This document shows, one piece after another, positions 25,141-33,984 of a stretch of 64,000 nt of DNA. The notes under the pieces are model-generated. The model saw nothing but the letters and a program-made list of their open reading frames with translations, made no database searches and was not told where the DNA came from. The translations under genes and the position numbers were made by a program. The stretch is taken from positions 3,625,001 to 3,689,000 of the forward strand of contig CP129487.1 of NCBI GenBank assembly GCA_030584025.1, given 5' to 3'. Every line of letters begins with the position of its first letter. Positions within the stretch are counted from its first letter, which is position 1. This DNA is from Cyclobacteriaceae bacterium (GTDB taxonomy: Bacteria > Bacteroidota > Bacteroidia > Cytophagales > Cyclobacteriaceae).

Positions 25141-25851
25141 TCAGGCCAGAAACAGAAACACAGCAGGCAGTTTAGGCCAGGACTCAGAAGCCTTTTTCCA
25201 ATGCTTAACGGGCATGGTTTGAATAGATTCTTTCTTACCCGTTACATCAATGGCCACACAAAGTCGCGTTTCATCTTGCAGTGTTTTTAACAAAGCTGAA
25301 AACAAGGCATTGTTACGATAGGGGGTTTCAATGAAAACCTGTGTTTGGTTTTTTTGTCGAGATTCCTGTTCCAATGCCCTTATGGTTTTACGACATTCTG
25401 CCGCATCAACAGGAAGATATCCGTGAAACGCGAACTGTTGTCCGTTTAATCCTGAAGCCATCAATGCAAGCAAAAGAGAAGACGGCCCAACCAATGGCAC
25501 CACACGAATTCCTTGTTGATGCGCATACGCAACCGCCAATGCACCAGGGTCAGCCACTCCCGGGCAACCCGATTCGGAAAGTACGCCCACATCGTTACCA
25601 TTACCGAGAGGCGAAAGCATCTCAGCAAACTCGGTCTCGCTCGTATGTTTATTGAGCACTGAAAATTGAAGGTCTTCAATCGAAGGAAATATCTTCAAAC
25701 TACTCAGGTATCTTCGGGCAGTGCGCACATCTTCGGCTAAAAAATGCCGGATGTGTTGAATGGTGTCGGTAACGTGTGCAGGAATTACCTGACCGGCCGT
25801 ATCATCCGCAATGGTTGTGGGTATTAAATAAAGTGTTCCTTTACCCGGCAT
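25141..25851 (-). CDS. RsmI-like SAM-dependent methyltransferase, short form
   Basis: A 236-residue tetrapyrrole methylase-fold protein with GVLSESGCPGVADPGALAVAYAHQQGIRVVPLVGPSSLLLALMASGLNG, the AdoMet and active-site pattern of RsmI (16S rRNA C1402 2'-O-methyltransferase). It stops after the methyltransferase domain, whereas RsmI proteins have a further C-terminal extension of about 40-50 residues. It may be a second, divergent paralog, and its target is unproven. It overlaps the upstream esterase gene by 11 bases, indicating one operon. Confidence 0.82.
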   Translation of the reverse strand: MPGKGTLYLIPTTIADDTAGQVIPAHVTDTIQHIRHFLAEDVRTARRYLSSLKIFPSIEDLQFSVLNKHTSETEFAEMLSPLGNGNDVGVLSESGCPGVADPGALAVAYAHQQGIRVVPLVGPSSLLLALMASGLNGQQFAFHGYLPVDAAECRKTIRALEQESRQKNQTQVFIETPYRNNALFSALLKTLQDETRLCVAIDVTGKKESIQTMPVKHWKKASESWPKLPAVFLFLA

Positions 25852-26605
25852 TCAGAAAAGATAAAACAACCTGAACAAATTCTTCGGGCTTCTCGGCCTG
25901 TACCCAATGCCCGGTTTCCATGGTTACCAATGTGGCGTTAGGGAATATTTTCTTGATCGCCTCCCGATCTTCATCCAAAATATAATCCGACTTACTGCCA
26001 CGAATAAACATCGTCTTCTTTTCGAACACTCCTTCAGTCACCAAGCCACCGCTGATCATTTCCAGGCTTTGATCAATTACCGGTAAGTTGATTCGCCAGC
26101 CAAAACCGCCTTCGGATTTGCGCATCAGGTTCTTCAATAAGAACTGTCGTACGGCCTCACTTGAAATATGCGGAGCTAACGCATCGTTTGCTTCCTGCCG
26201 CGATTGAACTGAATCGATGGGTACGGCTTTCAACCCTTCAACAATATGATCGTGCCGAACATCATATGCCTTTGGTGCAATGTCAACCACGATCAGTTTA
26301 TCCAGTTTATCCGGATGTGCCAGCGCAAAATTCATGGCCGCCTTTCCACCCATGGAATGGCCGATGATTACCGGATTATCAATGTTGTGCTCCTGAATAA
26401 AGTTGAGAATATCTTCGCTTAATACGGTATAGTTGAATTCGTTGCTGTGCGGTGATTGACCATGATTGCGCTGATCGACCACCCAAACATGATAGTGTTC
26501 GCCCAACATCTTTGCCTGTGGCAGCCAGTTATCCGATGAACCCATTAACCCATGGAGGATAATCATCTGTTTACCTTGTCCGTATTCGCGGTAGAATAAT
26601 TTCAT
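25841..26605 (-). CDS. Alpha/beta hydrolase, YbfF-type esterase
   Basis: A 254-residue alpha/beta hydrolase: HGLMGSSDNW oxyanion loop, nucleophile Ser in GHSMGGK (about residues 92-98), an Asp in the SKSDY region and His in ETGHWV. It resembles YbfF acyl-CoA/ester hydrolases. Its physiological substrate is not known. It is translationally coupled to the RsmI-like gene. A -7 element TATTTTTG lies four bases before the ATG, so the message may lack a leader. Confidence 0.85.
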   Translation of the reverse strand: MKLFYREYGQGKQMIILHGLMGSSDNWLPQAKMLGEHYHVWVVDQRNHGQSPHSNEFNYTVLSEDILNFIQEHNIDNPVIIGHSMGGKAAMNFALAHPDKLDKLIVVDIAPKAYDVRHDHIVEGLKAVPIDSVQSRQEANDALAPHISSEAVRQFLLKNLMRKSEGGFGWRINLPVIDQSLEMISGGLVTEGVFEKKTMFIRGSKSDYILDEDREAIKKIFPNATLVTMETGHWVQAEKPEEFVQVVLSFLNAG

Positions 26606-26609
26606 TCCT

Positions 26610-26617
26610 CAAAAATA
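26610..26617 (-). promoter_or_regulatory. -7 element four bases before an ATG
   Basis: The minus strand reads TATTTTTG-AGGA-ATG. The predicted transcription start falls at the A of the ATG at 26605. Confidence 0.5.
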
Positions 26618-26650
26618 AGCAATCCAAATCCATGAACCGGAATAGGGGAG

Positions 26651-26658
26651 TATATTTG
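26651..26658 (+). promoter_or_regulatory. -7 element for lysA
   Basis: TATATTTG, an exact match, 20 bases before the ATG at 26679; no good TTTG is seen at -33. Confidence 0.5.
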
Positions 26659-26678
26659 AGTTTTAATGACCACGAAAC

Positions 26679-27911
26679 ATGGAACTCAGAGAAGGTTCGT
26701 ACTTTATTCAAAACGTAAAAGCCCTTGATATTGCCGAGCAGTTTGGCACACCGGTGTATGTGTATGATGCTGATAAAATTGTGCAGCAACTTAAAACGTT
26801 GAAAACCGCTTTCGCAGATGCCGATGTTAGGATCAAGTATGCGGTTAAAGCCTTATCTAACCTATCCATTCTCCGGTTACTGAAAAAAAATGGTTCAGGG
26901 GCTGATGTGGTGTCTATTCAAGAGGCACACCTGGCATTAAAAGCCGGATTTGAACCATCTGAAATTATGTTTTCACCAAACTGTGCCGACTTCAGTGAAA
27001 TTGAAGAAGCCGTAAAACTTGGGTTGGTGGTAAACATTGATAACATTCCGTTTCTGAAAAAATTTGGATCACAATACAGAAGCTCTTACCCCTGCTCCAT
27101 CCGGTTAAACCCGCACATTATGGCGGGTGGAAACATCAAAATATCAACCGGGCACAGCGATTCGAAGTTTGGTATCTCGGTGTACCAGCTACAGCAGGTA
27201 ATGGAAGTCGTGAATCAATACAACATTAACATTCAGGGCTTGCACATTCACACCGGTTCGGACATAACTGAAACCGATGTGTTTCTGAAAATGGCGGATA
27301 TCTTTTTCAGTGTGGCAAAGGATTTTCCTGATCTAAAGTTTATTGATTTTGGTAGTGGATTTAAAGTGTCCTATAAGGAAGGAGATAAGGTTACGAATGT
27401 ATTTGACCTTGGCTTGAAGCTTACCGAATCCTTCCGCCAGTTCTGTGAGCAATATGGCAGAAAACTGGAGCTATGGTTTGAGCCCGGCAAATTCATTGTA
27501 AGTGAATCGGGGCATTTGTTAGCCAAAACAACCTTGATCAAATCAACCCCTTCCACCACGTTTGTTGGTGTTAACACGGGTTTGAACCACCTTTTGCGAC
27601 CGATGATGTATGATGCCTATCATCATATTCTGAATATCTCCAATCCGGCAGGTGAGGAAAAGTCATATACCGTTGTTGGCTACATCTGCGAAACCGACAC
27701 CATCGGTGCTGACAGAAAATTAAACGAAGTACACGAAGGCGATATTCTGGCGATAAAAAATGCTGGAGCTTACGGTTTCTCCATGGCATCAAATTACAAC
27801 TCGCGTTTGCGACCTACTGAGGTTTTGGTGATTAATAATGAGGCCAAGCTTATTCGGGAGCGTGAAGTCTTTGAGGATTTGCTTAAAGGCCAGGTTGAAA
27901 TAGAATTATAA
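26679..27911 (+). CDS. lysA: Diaminopimelate decarboxylase
   Basis: A 410-residue PLP enzyme of the alanine racemase-like fold III. Lys57 in KYAVKALSN is the PLP Schiff-base residue; HIHTGSDI, FGSGF and the CETDTIG motif (active-site Cys from the second subunit) follow. It decarboxylates meso-diaminopimelate to lysine, the last step of lysine synthesis. It is transcribed alone and converges with the radical SAM gene at 27913. Confidence 0.94.
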   Translation: MELREGSYFIQNVKALDIAEQFGTPVYVYDADKIVQQLKTLKTAFADADVRIKYAVKALSNLSILRLLKKNGSGADVVSIQEAHLALKAGFEPSEIMFSPNCADFSEIEEAVKLGLVVNIDNIPFLKKFGSQYRSSYPCSIRLNPHIMAGGNIKISTGHSDSKFGISVYQLQQVMEVVNQYNINIQGLHIHTGSDITETDVFLKMADIFFSVAKDFPDLKFIDFGSGFKVSYKEGDKVTNVFDLGLKLTESFRQFCEQYGRKLELWFEPGKFIVSESGHLLAKTTLIKSTPSTTFVGVNTGLNHLLRPMMYDAYHHILNISNPAGEEKSYTVVGYICETDTIGADRKLNEVHEGDILAIKNAGAYGFSMASNYNSRLRPTEVLVINNEAKLIREREVFEDLLKGQVEIEL

Positions 27912-27912
27912 T

Positions 27913-28962
27913 TCAAAACAAACTCAGGTTTCCTCCTTTTCTGAATTTTGAAAGATCATAAGGTGGCATGTGTCTTCCTGCGAGGTATTTCCTTTTTGAT
28001 GCCTTGAACAATTGATGAATCGTTTCGGCAAAGTTTCCTTCACCCGTCATTCTTCTCCCGAATTGTGAATCGTTTACCTGGCCACCATGCATGGCAGAAA
28101 TTTGATTCCACACTTTATCGAAACGATCAGCGAAATTTTTTCGCAGCCAGTCTTCAAAAAGTTGCCCAATGGATCCGTTAAGTCGCACGATTGTCATACC
28201 TGCAGCCAAAGCGCCATGGTCAGCGGCTGCTTTTAGTAAGGAGGGGATTTCATGATGATTCAATCCTAGAATAATCGGGGCAGTCATTACTCCAACGGGT
28301 ATTCCTGCATTCGCCAACGCCTCAATTGTTTTCAGTCGTTTGGTTGCACTGGCTGTGCGCGGCTCCATCATTCTTCTTAAATCCTCATCCAGCGTAGTGA
28401 GCGAGATGTATACATGAACGAGGTTGTCTTGTGCCAGATCTGTGAGCAAATCCAGATCGCGCAAAATCAAACTGTTTTTGGTAATCATACCCACTGGGTG
28501 TCTGTACTGCGCAAAAATCTTCAGCAGCCCTCGGGTGATTTTAAATTTTCGCTCCAATGGTTGGTAACAATCTGTATTACCGGAAACAGCAATCGGAACA
28601 GGTTGCCAGTCCGGATGAAGTATGAATTTCTCCAGCAACTTCGGGGCGCTTTTCTTTACCATGATTTTACTTTCAAAATCGAGGCCAGCACTGAATCCGT
28701 AATATTCGTGTGTGTTGCGCGCATAACAATAAATGCATCCGTGCTCACAACCCTGATAGGGATTGAGTGAATACATCATGCCCAGATCAGGACTGGTTAT
28801 TTTGTTTACAATCTTCTTCGCCTGCTCATAAAGAACCTGCGTGGTTGGTGCTTCCATTAACGGCTCATCAAGCCCTTCAACATGCTCGGTTACATAGCTG
28901 GCCTTCAAAAACCGGTTTTGTGTTTTTATCTGTGAACCCCGACCTTTTATATATTCATCCAT
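27913..28962 (-). CDS. Radical SAM protein, PA0069/SplB-like
   Basis: A 349-residue radical SAM enzyme with the 4Fe-4S cysteine motif in GCEHGCIYCYAR (Cys-x3-Cys-x2-Cys), preceded by SLNPYQ. The order SLNPYQGCEHGCIYC and the later YISLTTLDEDL..MMEPR are characteristic of the PA0069 family, related to spore photoproduct lyase. Substrate is not known. It stands alone in a leftward unit between two rightward genes, with a stop one base beyond the lysA stop. Confidence 0.88.
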   Translation of the reverse strand: MDEYIKGRGSQIKTQNRFLKASYVTEHVEGLDEPLMEAPTTQVLYEQAKKIVNKITSPDLGMMYSLNPYQGCEHGCIYCYARNTHEYYGFSAGLDFESKIMVKKSAPKLLEKFILHPDWQPVPIAVSGNTDCYQPLERKFKITRGLLKIFAQYRHPVGMITKNSLILRDLDLLTDLAQDNLVHVYISLTTLDEDLRRMMEPRTASATKRLKTIEALANAGIPVGVMTAPIILGLNHHEIPSLLKAAADHGALAAGMTIVRLNGSIGQLFEDWLRKNFADRFDKVWNQISAMHGGQVNDSQFGRRMTGEGNFAETIHQLFKASKRKYLAGRHMPPYDLSKFRKGGNLSLF

Positions 28963-29040
28963 AGCAACAAGTTCTCAAACTACCTTATCCGCACTCACTT
29001 TAAAAACATTTTTAACTTGCACGACAGAAGTTGTCAGACC

Positions 29041-29910
29041 TTGTTAACCTATAGACCAACCACGATACAGGAAATTCATGATCCGCTGTTTGATCAGGCG
29101 GGAGTTCGTGTCTTAGTCAAGCGAGAAGATTTGAATCATCCTTATGTTTCGGGAAACAAGTGGTGGAAACTGAAGTATAATCTGCAAGAAGCAAAAAAGC
29201 TGGGGCACAAAACATTGCTCACCTTTGGTGGCGCCTACTCCAACCATATTTTTTCAACCGCTGCCGCAGCACATGAGTTGGGCTTTGAAAGCATTGGTAT
29301 CATTCGTGGTGAAGAAGTACTTCCGCGTAATCCAACATTAAGCTTTGCAAAAAGTCGTGGAATGAAACTGAAGTATATATCGCGTGAAGCGTACAGGCAG
29401 AAAACAAGACCGGAGCTTATTGACAAACTCCACAATGAGTTTGGTGACTTTTACTTAATCCCTGAAGGGGGCACCAATGCATTGGCTGTAAAGGGTGTTG
29501 AAGAATTCGCACAAACACTGAGAGATGGGTTCGATTATTTGTGCTGTGCAGTGGGTACAGGGGGGACTTTGGCGGGATTGGTGAACGGCACACCTCCAGA
29601 CAAAACGATACTTGGGTTTTCGGTACTTAAGGGTGGAGGGTTTTTAAGGGATGATGTTGAAAATCTGATTGGAGAAGATTTTGCAAATTGGAGTATCAAC
29701 GAAGACTTTCATTTTGGCGGTTACGGTAAAACCACTGTTGAATTAAATCAATTCATTATTGATACATATACTTACCAAAATCTTCCGCTCGACAAAGTTT
29801 ACACGGCTAAAGCGTTTTATGGATTGCGTAGTTTAATTGCATCAGGAAATTTCAAAAAGGGATCCACTGTTCTTTTTTTACACACAGGTGGCCTTCAGGG
29901 CAACAACTAA
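29041..29910 (+). CDS. PLP-dependent D-cysteine desulfhydrase/ACC deaminase family protein
   Basis: A fold-II PLP enzyme with the family motifs VKREDLNHPYVSGNKWWKLKYNL (PLP Lys in SGNKWWK), TFGGAYSNH, EGGTNALAVKGVEE and AVGTGGT (phosphate-binding loop). It probably deaminates D-cysteine or a related amino acid to a keto acid. No ATG start exists: I chose TTG 29041, which gives an N terminus of the normal family length; TTG 29017 is the alternative. It converges with the DUF2179 gene with a four-base overlap. Confidence 0.83.
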   Translation: MLTYRPTTIQEIHDPLFDQAGVRVLVKREDLNHPYVSGNKWWKLKYNLQEAKKLGHKTLLTFGGAYSNHIFSTAAAAHELGFESIGIIRGEEVLPRNPTLSFAKSRGMKLKYISREAYRQKTRPELIDKLHNEFGDFYLIPEGGTNALAVKGVEEFAQTLRDGFDYLCCAVGTGGTLAGLVNGTPPDKTILGFSVLKGGGFLRDDVENLIGEDFANWSINEDFHFGGYGKTTVELNQFIIDTYTYQNLPLDKVYTAKAFYGLRSLIASGNFKKGSTVLFLHTGGLQGNN

Positions 29911-30515
29911 ACCCTTCTTCTATCTTTTAACCAACTCGCTATACTCCACCGCGTACTTTCCTGCACCACCGCACCACTTTCAGCTGCACGATTAACTTTT
30001 TCTACGGTATAAAAAGCTGTAGGCAATATGCTTTTCATTTTGGTGAGCAACTCTTCCAAGTTCTCACGAGGCAGTACCGTAAACACCAGGCTCTCGGGGC
30101 CATCAAAGCCTTCCGAATCCACACGCGTATACCGAAACTGCTGGCTGTTTAAAAATGTGATCAATTCGCTAATATCCTTACGGGTTATAATCCGCACAAT
30201 CACCTTGCCATAGGCAATGCGTTCTTCAATCATCATCCCAACCAGAATACCCATGGCAAAGCCTCCCGGATATGCAATGTAACACACCCAGTTATCGAGG
30301 TGTTCAAAAATCTGACGGATGGCCATCAGCCAGATAAACGATTCAAAAAAACCAAGCAGCGTTGCCGTTACCCTACGGCCACCCAACACATAAATAATCC
30401 GGATGGTGTTGATGGAAACATCCATGATCCGCGCCAGAAAAATGAGCAGCGGAAGAATGACATACGCAAACAGGTTCTCGGGTAGCCCCAGGGTTTCGGT
30501 AAAGAATGTTTCCAT
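29907..30515 (-). CDS. DUF2179 family membrane protein (UPF0316)
   Basis: A 202-residue protein with three N-terminal membrane segments (about 15-35, 45-65, 75-95; the first carries ARIMDVSINTIRIIYVLGGRR) and a cytoplasmic C-terminal DUF2179 domain (about 100-175; VIVRIITRKDISELITFLN...). This matches the UPF0316 family. The function of the family is not known. It is 39 bases downstream of radA on the same strand and probably in one transcript with it. Confidence 0.85.
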   Translation of the reverse strand: METFFTETLGLPENLFAYVILPLLIFLARIMDVSINTIRIIYVLGGRRVTATLLGFFESFIWLMAIRQIFEHLDNWVCYIAYPGGFAMGILVGMMIEERIAYGKVIVRIITRKDISELITFLNSQQFRYTRVDSEGFDGPESLVFTVLPRENLEELLTKMKSILPTAFYTVEKVNRAAESGAVVQESTRWSIASWLKDRRRV

Positions 30516-30554
30516 AAAATAAATTGTGTGTAAAGATGGTCGCCTGCGGGTATA

Positions 30555-31931
30555 CTAACCAAACAGATCCTGAAAAACCTCTGTTAATTTTCCGAACGAC
30601 TTCACCGCGATTTTTGTCTTCTTCAAGTCAACCGACTTTTGGCCAAACCGGGAAATGTAGATTTCCGTAAACCCGAGCTTCTCCGCTTCTGAAATGCGTT
30701 GATCAATCCGGTTCACTGCACGAAGTTCTCCTCCCAGGCCAACTTCAGCAGCAAAACAGATTTTTTCTGAAACCGGCAATTCCTCCAACGAAGAAATTAC
30801 GGAAACACACACAGCCAGATCAATGGCCGGGTCTTCCACACGAATGCCTCCGGCCATGTTCACAAACACATCGTGTACACCCATTTTAAATCCGCATCGC
30901 TTTTCCAGCACAGCCAGCAACATGTTTAATCGCTTTTGATCAAATCCGGTCGGTGTACGTTGAGGCGTTCCATACGAAGCGGGGCTGACCAGCGATTGGA
31001 TTTCAATCAATAAAGGGCGATTGCCTTCTATTGTTGCCCCAATAGTCGCACCACTCAACGGGCCATCTTTTTGGGAGATTAAAATTTCAGAGGGATTGGA
31101 TACTTCGCGCAAGCCATTGCCCAGCATTTCATAAATGCCAATTTCAGATGTGGAGCCAAAGCGGTTTTTGGTTGTACGTAAAATGCGGTAAGCCAGGTGA
31201 CGATCGCCTTCAAACTGAAGCACGGTGTCAACCATATGTTCCAACACTTTCGGTCCGGCCAACATGCCGTCTTTGGTGATGTGGCCAACCAGAAAAACAG
31301 GTGTGTCTGTTTCTTTCGCAAACTTCATGAGCTCACCCGCACATTGCCGTACCTGTCCGATGCTCCCTGCAGTTGAGTCAAGTATATCTGAAAAAAGGGT
31401 TTGAATGGAGTCGATAATCACCAACTCGGGTTGAAGTTGTTTGATCCCTTGAAAGATATTTTGTGTGTTTGTCTCCGTGAAGATGTAGCATGCATCGTTC
31501 TTTGATACAGACAACCGATCGGCCCGCATTTTGATTTGTTGCTCGCTTTCTTCACCTGATACATACAACACTTTCAAATGCTTTAAGGACAGTGCCAATT
31601 GCAACATTAAGGTCGACTTGCCTATACCCGGTTCACCACCAATAAGAATCAATGAGCCTGGTACAATGCCTCCTCCCAATACACGATTTAGCTCTTGATC
31701 GGGCGTAGCAACGCGGATTTCTTTACCTGATTCAATTTCCTGTATGGTGCGTGGCTTGTTGGCTCTTCGCTTCTCATCATCCTGATGCCAGCCCTGCCGA
31801 GCGGCAGATTCCTTTTTTACAACCTCTTCTGCAAACGTATTCCATTGGTTGCACGAGGGGCACTTCCCCATCCACTTGGGCGACTCATGCCCGCAGTTCT
31901 GACAGAAAAAAAGAGTTTTTGATTTAGCCAC
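30555..31931 (-). CDS. radA: DNA repair protein RadA
   Basis: A 458-residue RadA/Sms. The zinc finger Cys10, Cys13, Cys24, Cys27 (CQNCGHESPKWMGKCPSC) is followed by the RecA-like ATPase with GGEPGIGKST at residues 98-107 and the RadA-specific KNRFG at 255-259, then the Lon-like C-terminal domain. It promotes branch migration of recombination intermediates. It starts at GTG 31931, as no ATG fits the finger. DUF2179 lies downstream. Confidence 0.95.
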   Translation of the reverse strand: MAKSKTLFFCQNCGHESPKWMGKCPSCNQWNTFAEEVVKKESAARQGWHQDDEKRRANKPRTIQEIESGKEIRVATPDQELNRVLGGGIVPGSLILIGGEPGIGKSTLMLQLALSLKHLKVLYVSGEESEQQIKMRADRLSVSKNDACYIFTETNTQNIFQGIKQLQPELVIIDSIQTLFSDILDSTAGSIGQVRQCAGELMKFAKETDTPVFLVGHITKDGMLAGPKVLEHMVDTVLQFEGDRHLAYRILRTTKNRFGSTSEIGIYEMLGNGLREVSNPSEILISQKDGPLSGATIGATIEGNRPLLIEIQSLVSPASYGTPQRTPTGFDQKRLNMLLAVLEKRCGFKMGVHDVFVNMAGGIRVEDPAIDLAVCVSVISSLEELPVSEKICFAAEVGLGGELRAVNRIDQRISEAEKLGFTEIYISRFGQKSVDLKKTKIAVKSFGKLTEVFQDLFG

Positions 31932-32041
31932 GGGGAAAAATTATTCTGCTAAAAATACAGGAAAAGTCACATGGGGTTTGTAAGAATTCCATTTTTAAGT
32001 TTTTTTGTTGAAATTAAGAGTCCCTAAACCAATTGTCCCCC

Positions 32042-33982
32042 ATGAAAAAAACTATTGCAATAGTCACAATCTGCTGCTGTGCTTTCATTGCACTGTGTCA
32101 AAAATCGCCATTTAAGTTTGGTGATATTCCTACGGAAGATCTAACCATGTCAATCTATGATAAAGATTCTTCTGCTGCTGCTGTCGTATTATTTGATTTC
32201 GGAAAAGCGTACATCGGATTTAATGCTGCTGGTGCTGTATTAACCTTTGAGCGTCATGTCCGAATCAAAATCCTAAATAAAGATGGTCTCTCCTGGGCTG
32301 ATGCATCCATTCCGCTTTACAAGTCCGGATCAAATGAAGAGCGTGTAATTGGCCTTAAAGCCGTTACATACAATCTTGAAAATGGGAAAGTGGTCGAATC
32401 CAAAATGAGCAAAGATGCCATCTTTAAGGAGAAGTTTAATCGAAGCATTAATCTTCAGAAATTCACACTTCCAAATGTGAAAGAAGGTTCAGTTCTTGAA
32501 TATTCTTATACCGTTAGCTCTGATTTTCTAGCCAATTTCCCCAATTGGAAATTTCAATATTCCATTCCGGTAAAGCACAGCGAATACGTTGCCATTATTC
32601 CTGATTTTTTTATTATGGAGAAATATATGCAAGGTTATACTCCCGTAACCAACTATACTACCCAAAACAAATCTCAATCGGGTTACTCTGAGAAAGTCCA
32701 CCACTGGATAATCTCACATGTTCCTGCATTCAAAGAGGAGCCCTTTATGACAAGTGAGGATGACTATGTTTCAAAAGTTAATTTCGCCTTGGCTTATATT
32801 AATTTCCCAGGGCAACCTTCTCAGGAAATTATGGGAACGTGGGAGAAACTTGTATCCAACCTCAAAGAGAGTGAATACTTTGGAAAGGTTATTACAGGAT
32901 CCAACTACTTGAAAAAAACTGTTGAAGAAATTTTGGTAGGCAAAACAGATGAACTGGAAAAAATAGAGGCCATACACTCATATGTAAAAAACAATGTTGA
33001 ATGGGACGGATATAAGGATTACACGGCCGAGAGTCCAAAAACGATTTTAGAAAGAAAGAAAGGAACATCAGGAGACATTAACCTGCTCATGGCATCCATG
33101 CTTGAAAAAGCTGGGTTTGAAGTTGACCTGGTTCTTTTAAGTACGCGTGACCATGGTTTTATCCGGAAGCCATATCCTATGTCGCGCCAGTTAAATTATG
33201 TAGTTTGTCGATTGTTGGTAAAGGACAAATTCATATTTCTGGATGCTACGGAAAAGTATATCCCCATTGATTTTCTTCCGGAACGATGCTTAAATGGTGA
33301 GGGCTTGCTAGTGTCCAATAAAAATACAGGCTGGATTAGCCTCGCTCCAAAAGCAAAATCTAAAAGCACAATTACTGCCGAACTCGCATTGAACGAAATG
33401 GCAGAACTTAATGGAACCATTACCTATTTGAAAGATGGTTATGATGCTGTAGCAACACGCAAACAAATTCTAAGTAAGGGGAAGGATGAGTATGTTAAAG
33501 ATTTCTCTAAAAGGAAATCCTGGTCTGTGGAAAACAGTTCTTTTGAAAATACCGAGACCTTTGATAAGGCTTTTAAGGAACAACATTCCATTTCGTTAAA
33601 TGATCACGCCACTTCGGGAGGTGATGTCGTTTACATTAATCCATTCATTGAGTCGCAGCTTGTAGAAAATCCGTTTAAAACGGAAAAACGGGAATACCCG
33701 GTTGACTATGGCAGTCCACAAGACAAAACCTATATGTGTAAAATAACTCTCCCTGAAAATTACGAAGTTGATGAATTACCCCAAAGTAAAGTAGTTGCCC
33801 TGCCAGGCAACGCTGCTCGTTTTCTGTACAATGTTTCGCTCTTAGGCAACACAATAAACATTACCAGCAGCTTTCAGATTAATAAGGCACTTTTTGTTCA
33901 GGATGAATATCCAAACATTCGTGAGTTTTATAATATAGTAGTGGCCAAGCAGGCAGAACAGATCGTATTAAAAAGGAAATAA
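32042..33982 (+). CDS. DUF3857 protein with degenerate transglutaminase-like site
   Basis: A 646-residue protein with signal peptide ending ALCQ, a DUF3857 domain (about residues 30-230), a transglutaminase-like domain (about 270-430) and a C-terminal DUF3858-like beta domain. In the transglutaminase domain the usual catalytic Cys is Ser343 (GTSGD) and the His is replaced by Tyr386 (LNYVV); Asp401 (LDATE) remains. It is therefore probably not an active cysteine enzyme, and may bind peptides or act as a scaffold. It is two bases upstream of a paralog that keeps Cys and His. Confidence 0.82.
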   Translation: MKKTIAIVTICCCAFIALCQKSPFKFGDIPTEDLTMSIYDKDSSAAAVVLFDFGKAYIGFNAAGAVLTFERHVRIKILNKDGLSWADASIPLYKSGSNEERVIGLKAVTYNLENGKVVESKMSKDAIFKEKFNRSINLQKFTLPNVKEGSVLEYSYTVSSDFLANFPNWKFQYSIPVKHSEYVAIIPDFFIMEKYMQGYTPVTNYTTQNKSQSGYSEKVHHWIISHVPAFKEEPFMTSEDDYVSKVNFALAYINFPGQPSQEIMGTWEKLVSNLKESEYFGKVITGSNYLKKTVEEILVGKTDELEKIEAIHSYVKNNVEWDGYKDYTAESPKTILERKKGTSGDINLLMASMLEKAGFEVDLVLLSTRDHGFIRKPYPMSRQLNYVVCRLLVKDKFIFLDATEKYIPIDFLPERCLNGEGLLVSNKNTGWISLAPKAKSKSTITAELALNEMAELNGTITYLKDGYDAVATRKQILSKGKDEYVKDFSKRKSWSVENSSFENTETFDKAFKEQHSISLNDHATSGGDVVYINPFIESQLVENPFKTEKREYPVDYGSPQDKTYMCKITLPENYEVDELPQSKVVALPGNAARFLYNVSLLGNTINITSSFQINKALFVQDEYPNIREFYNIVVAKQAEQIVLKRK

Positions 33983-33984
33983 TT

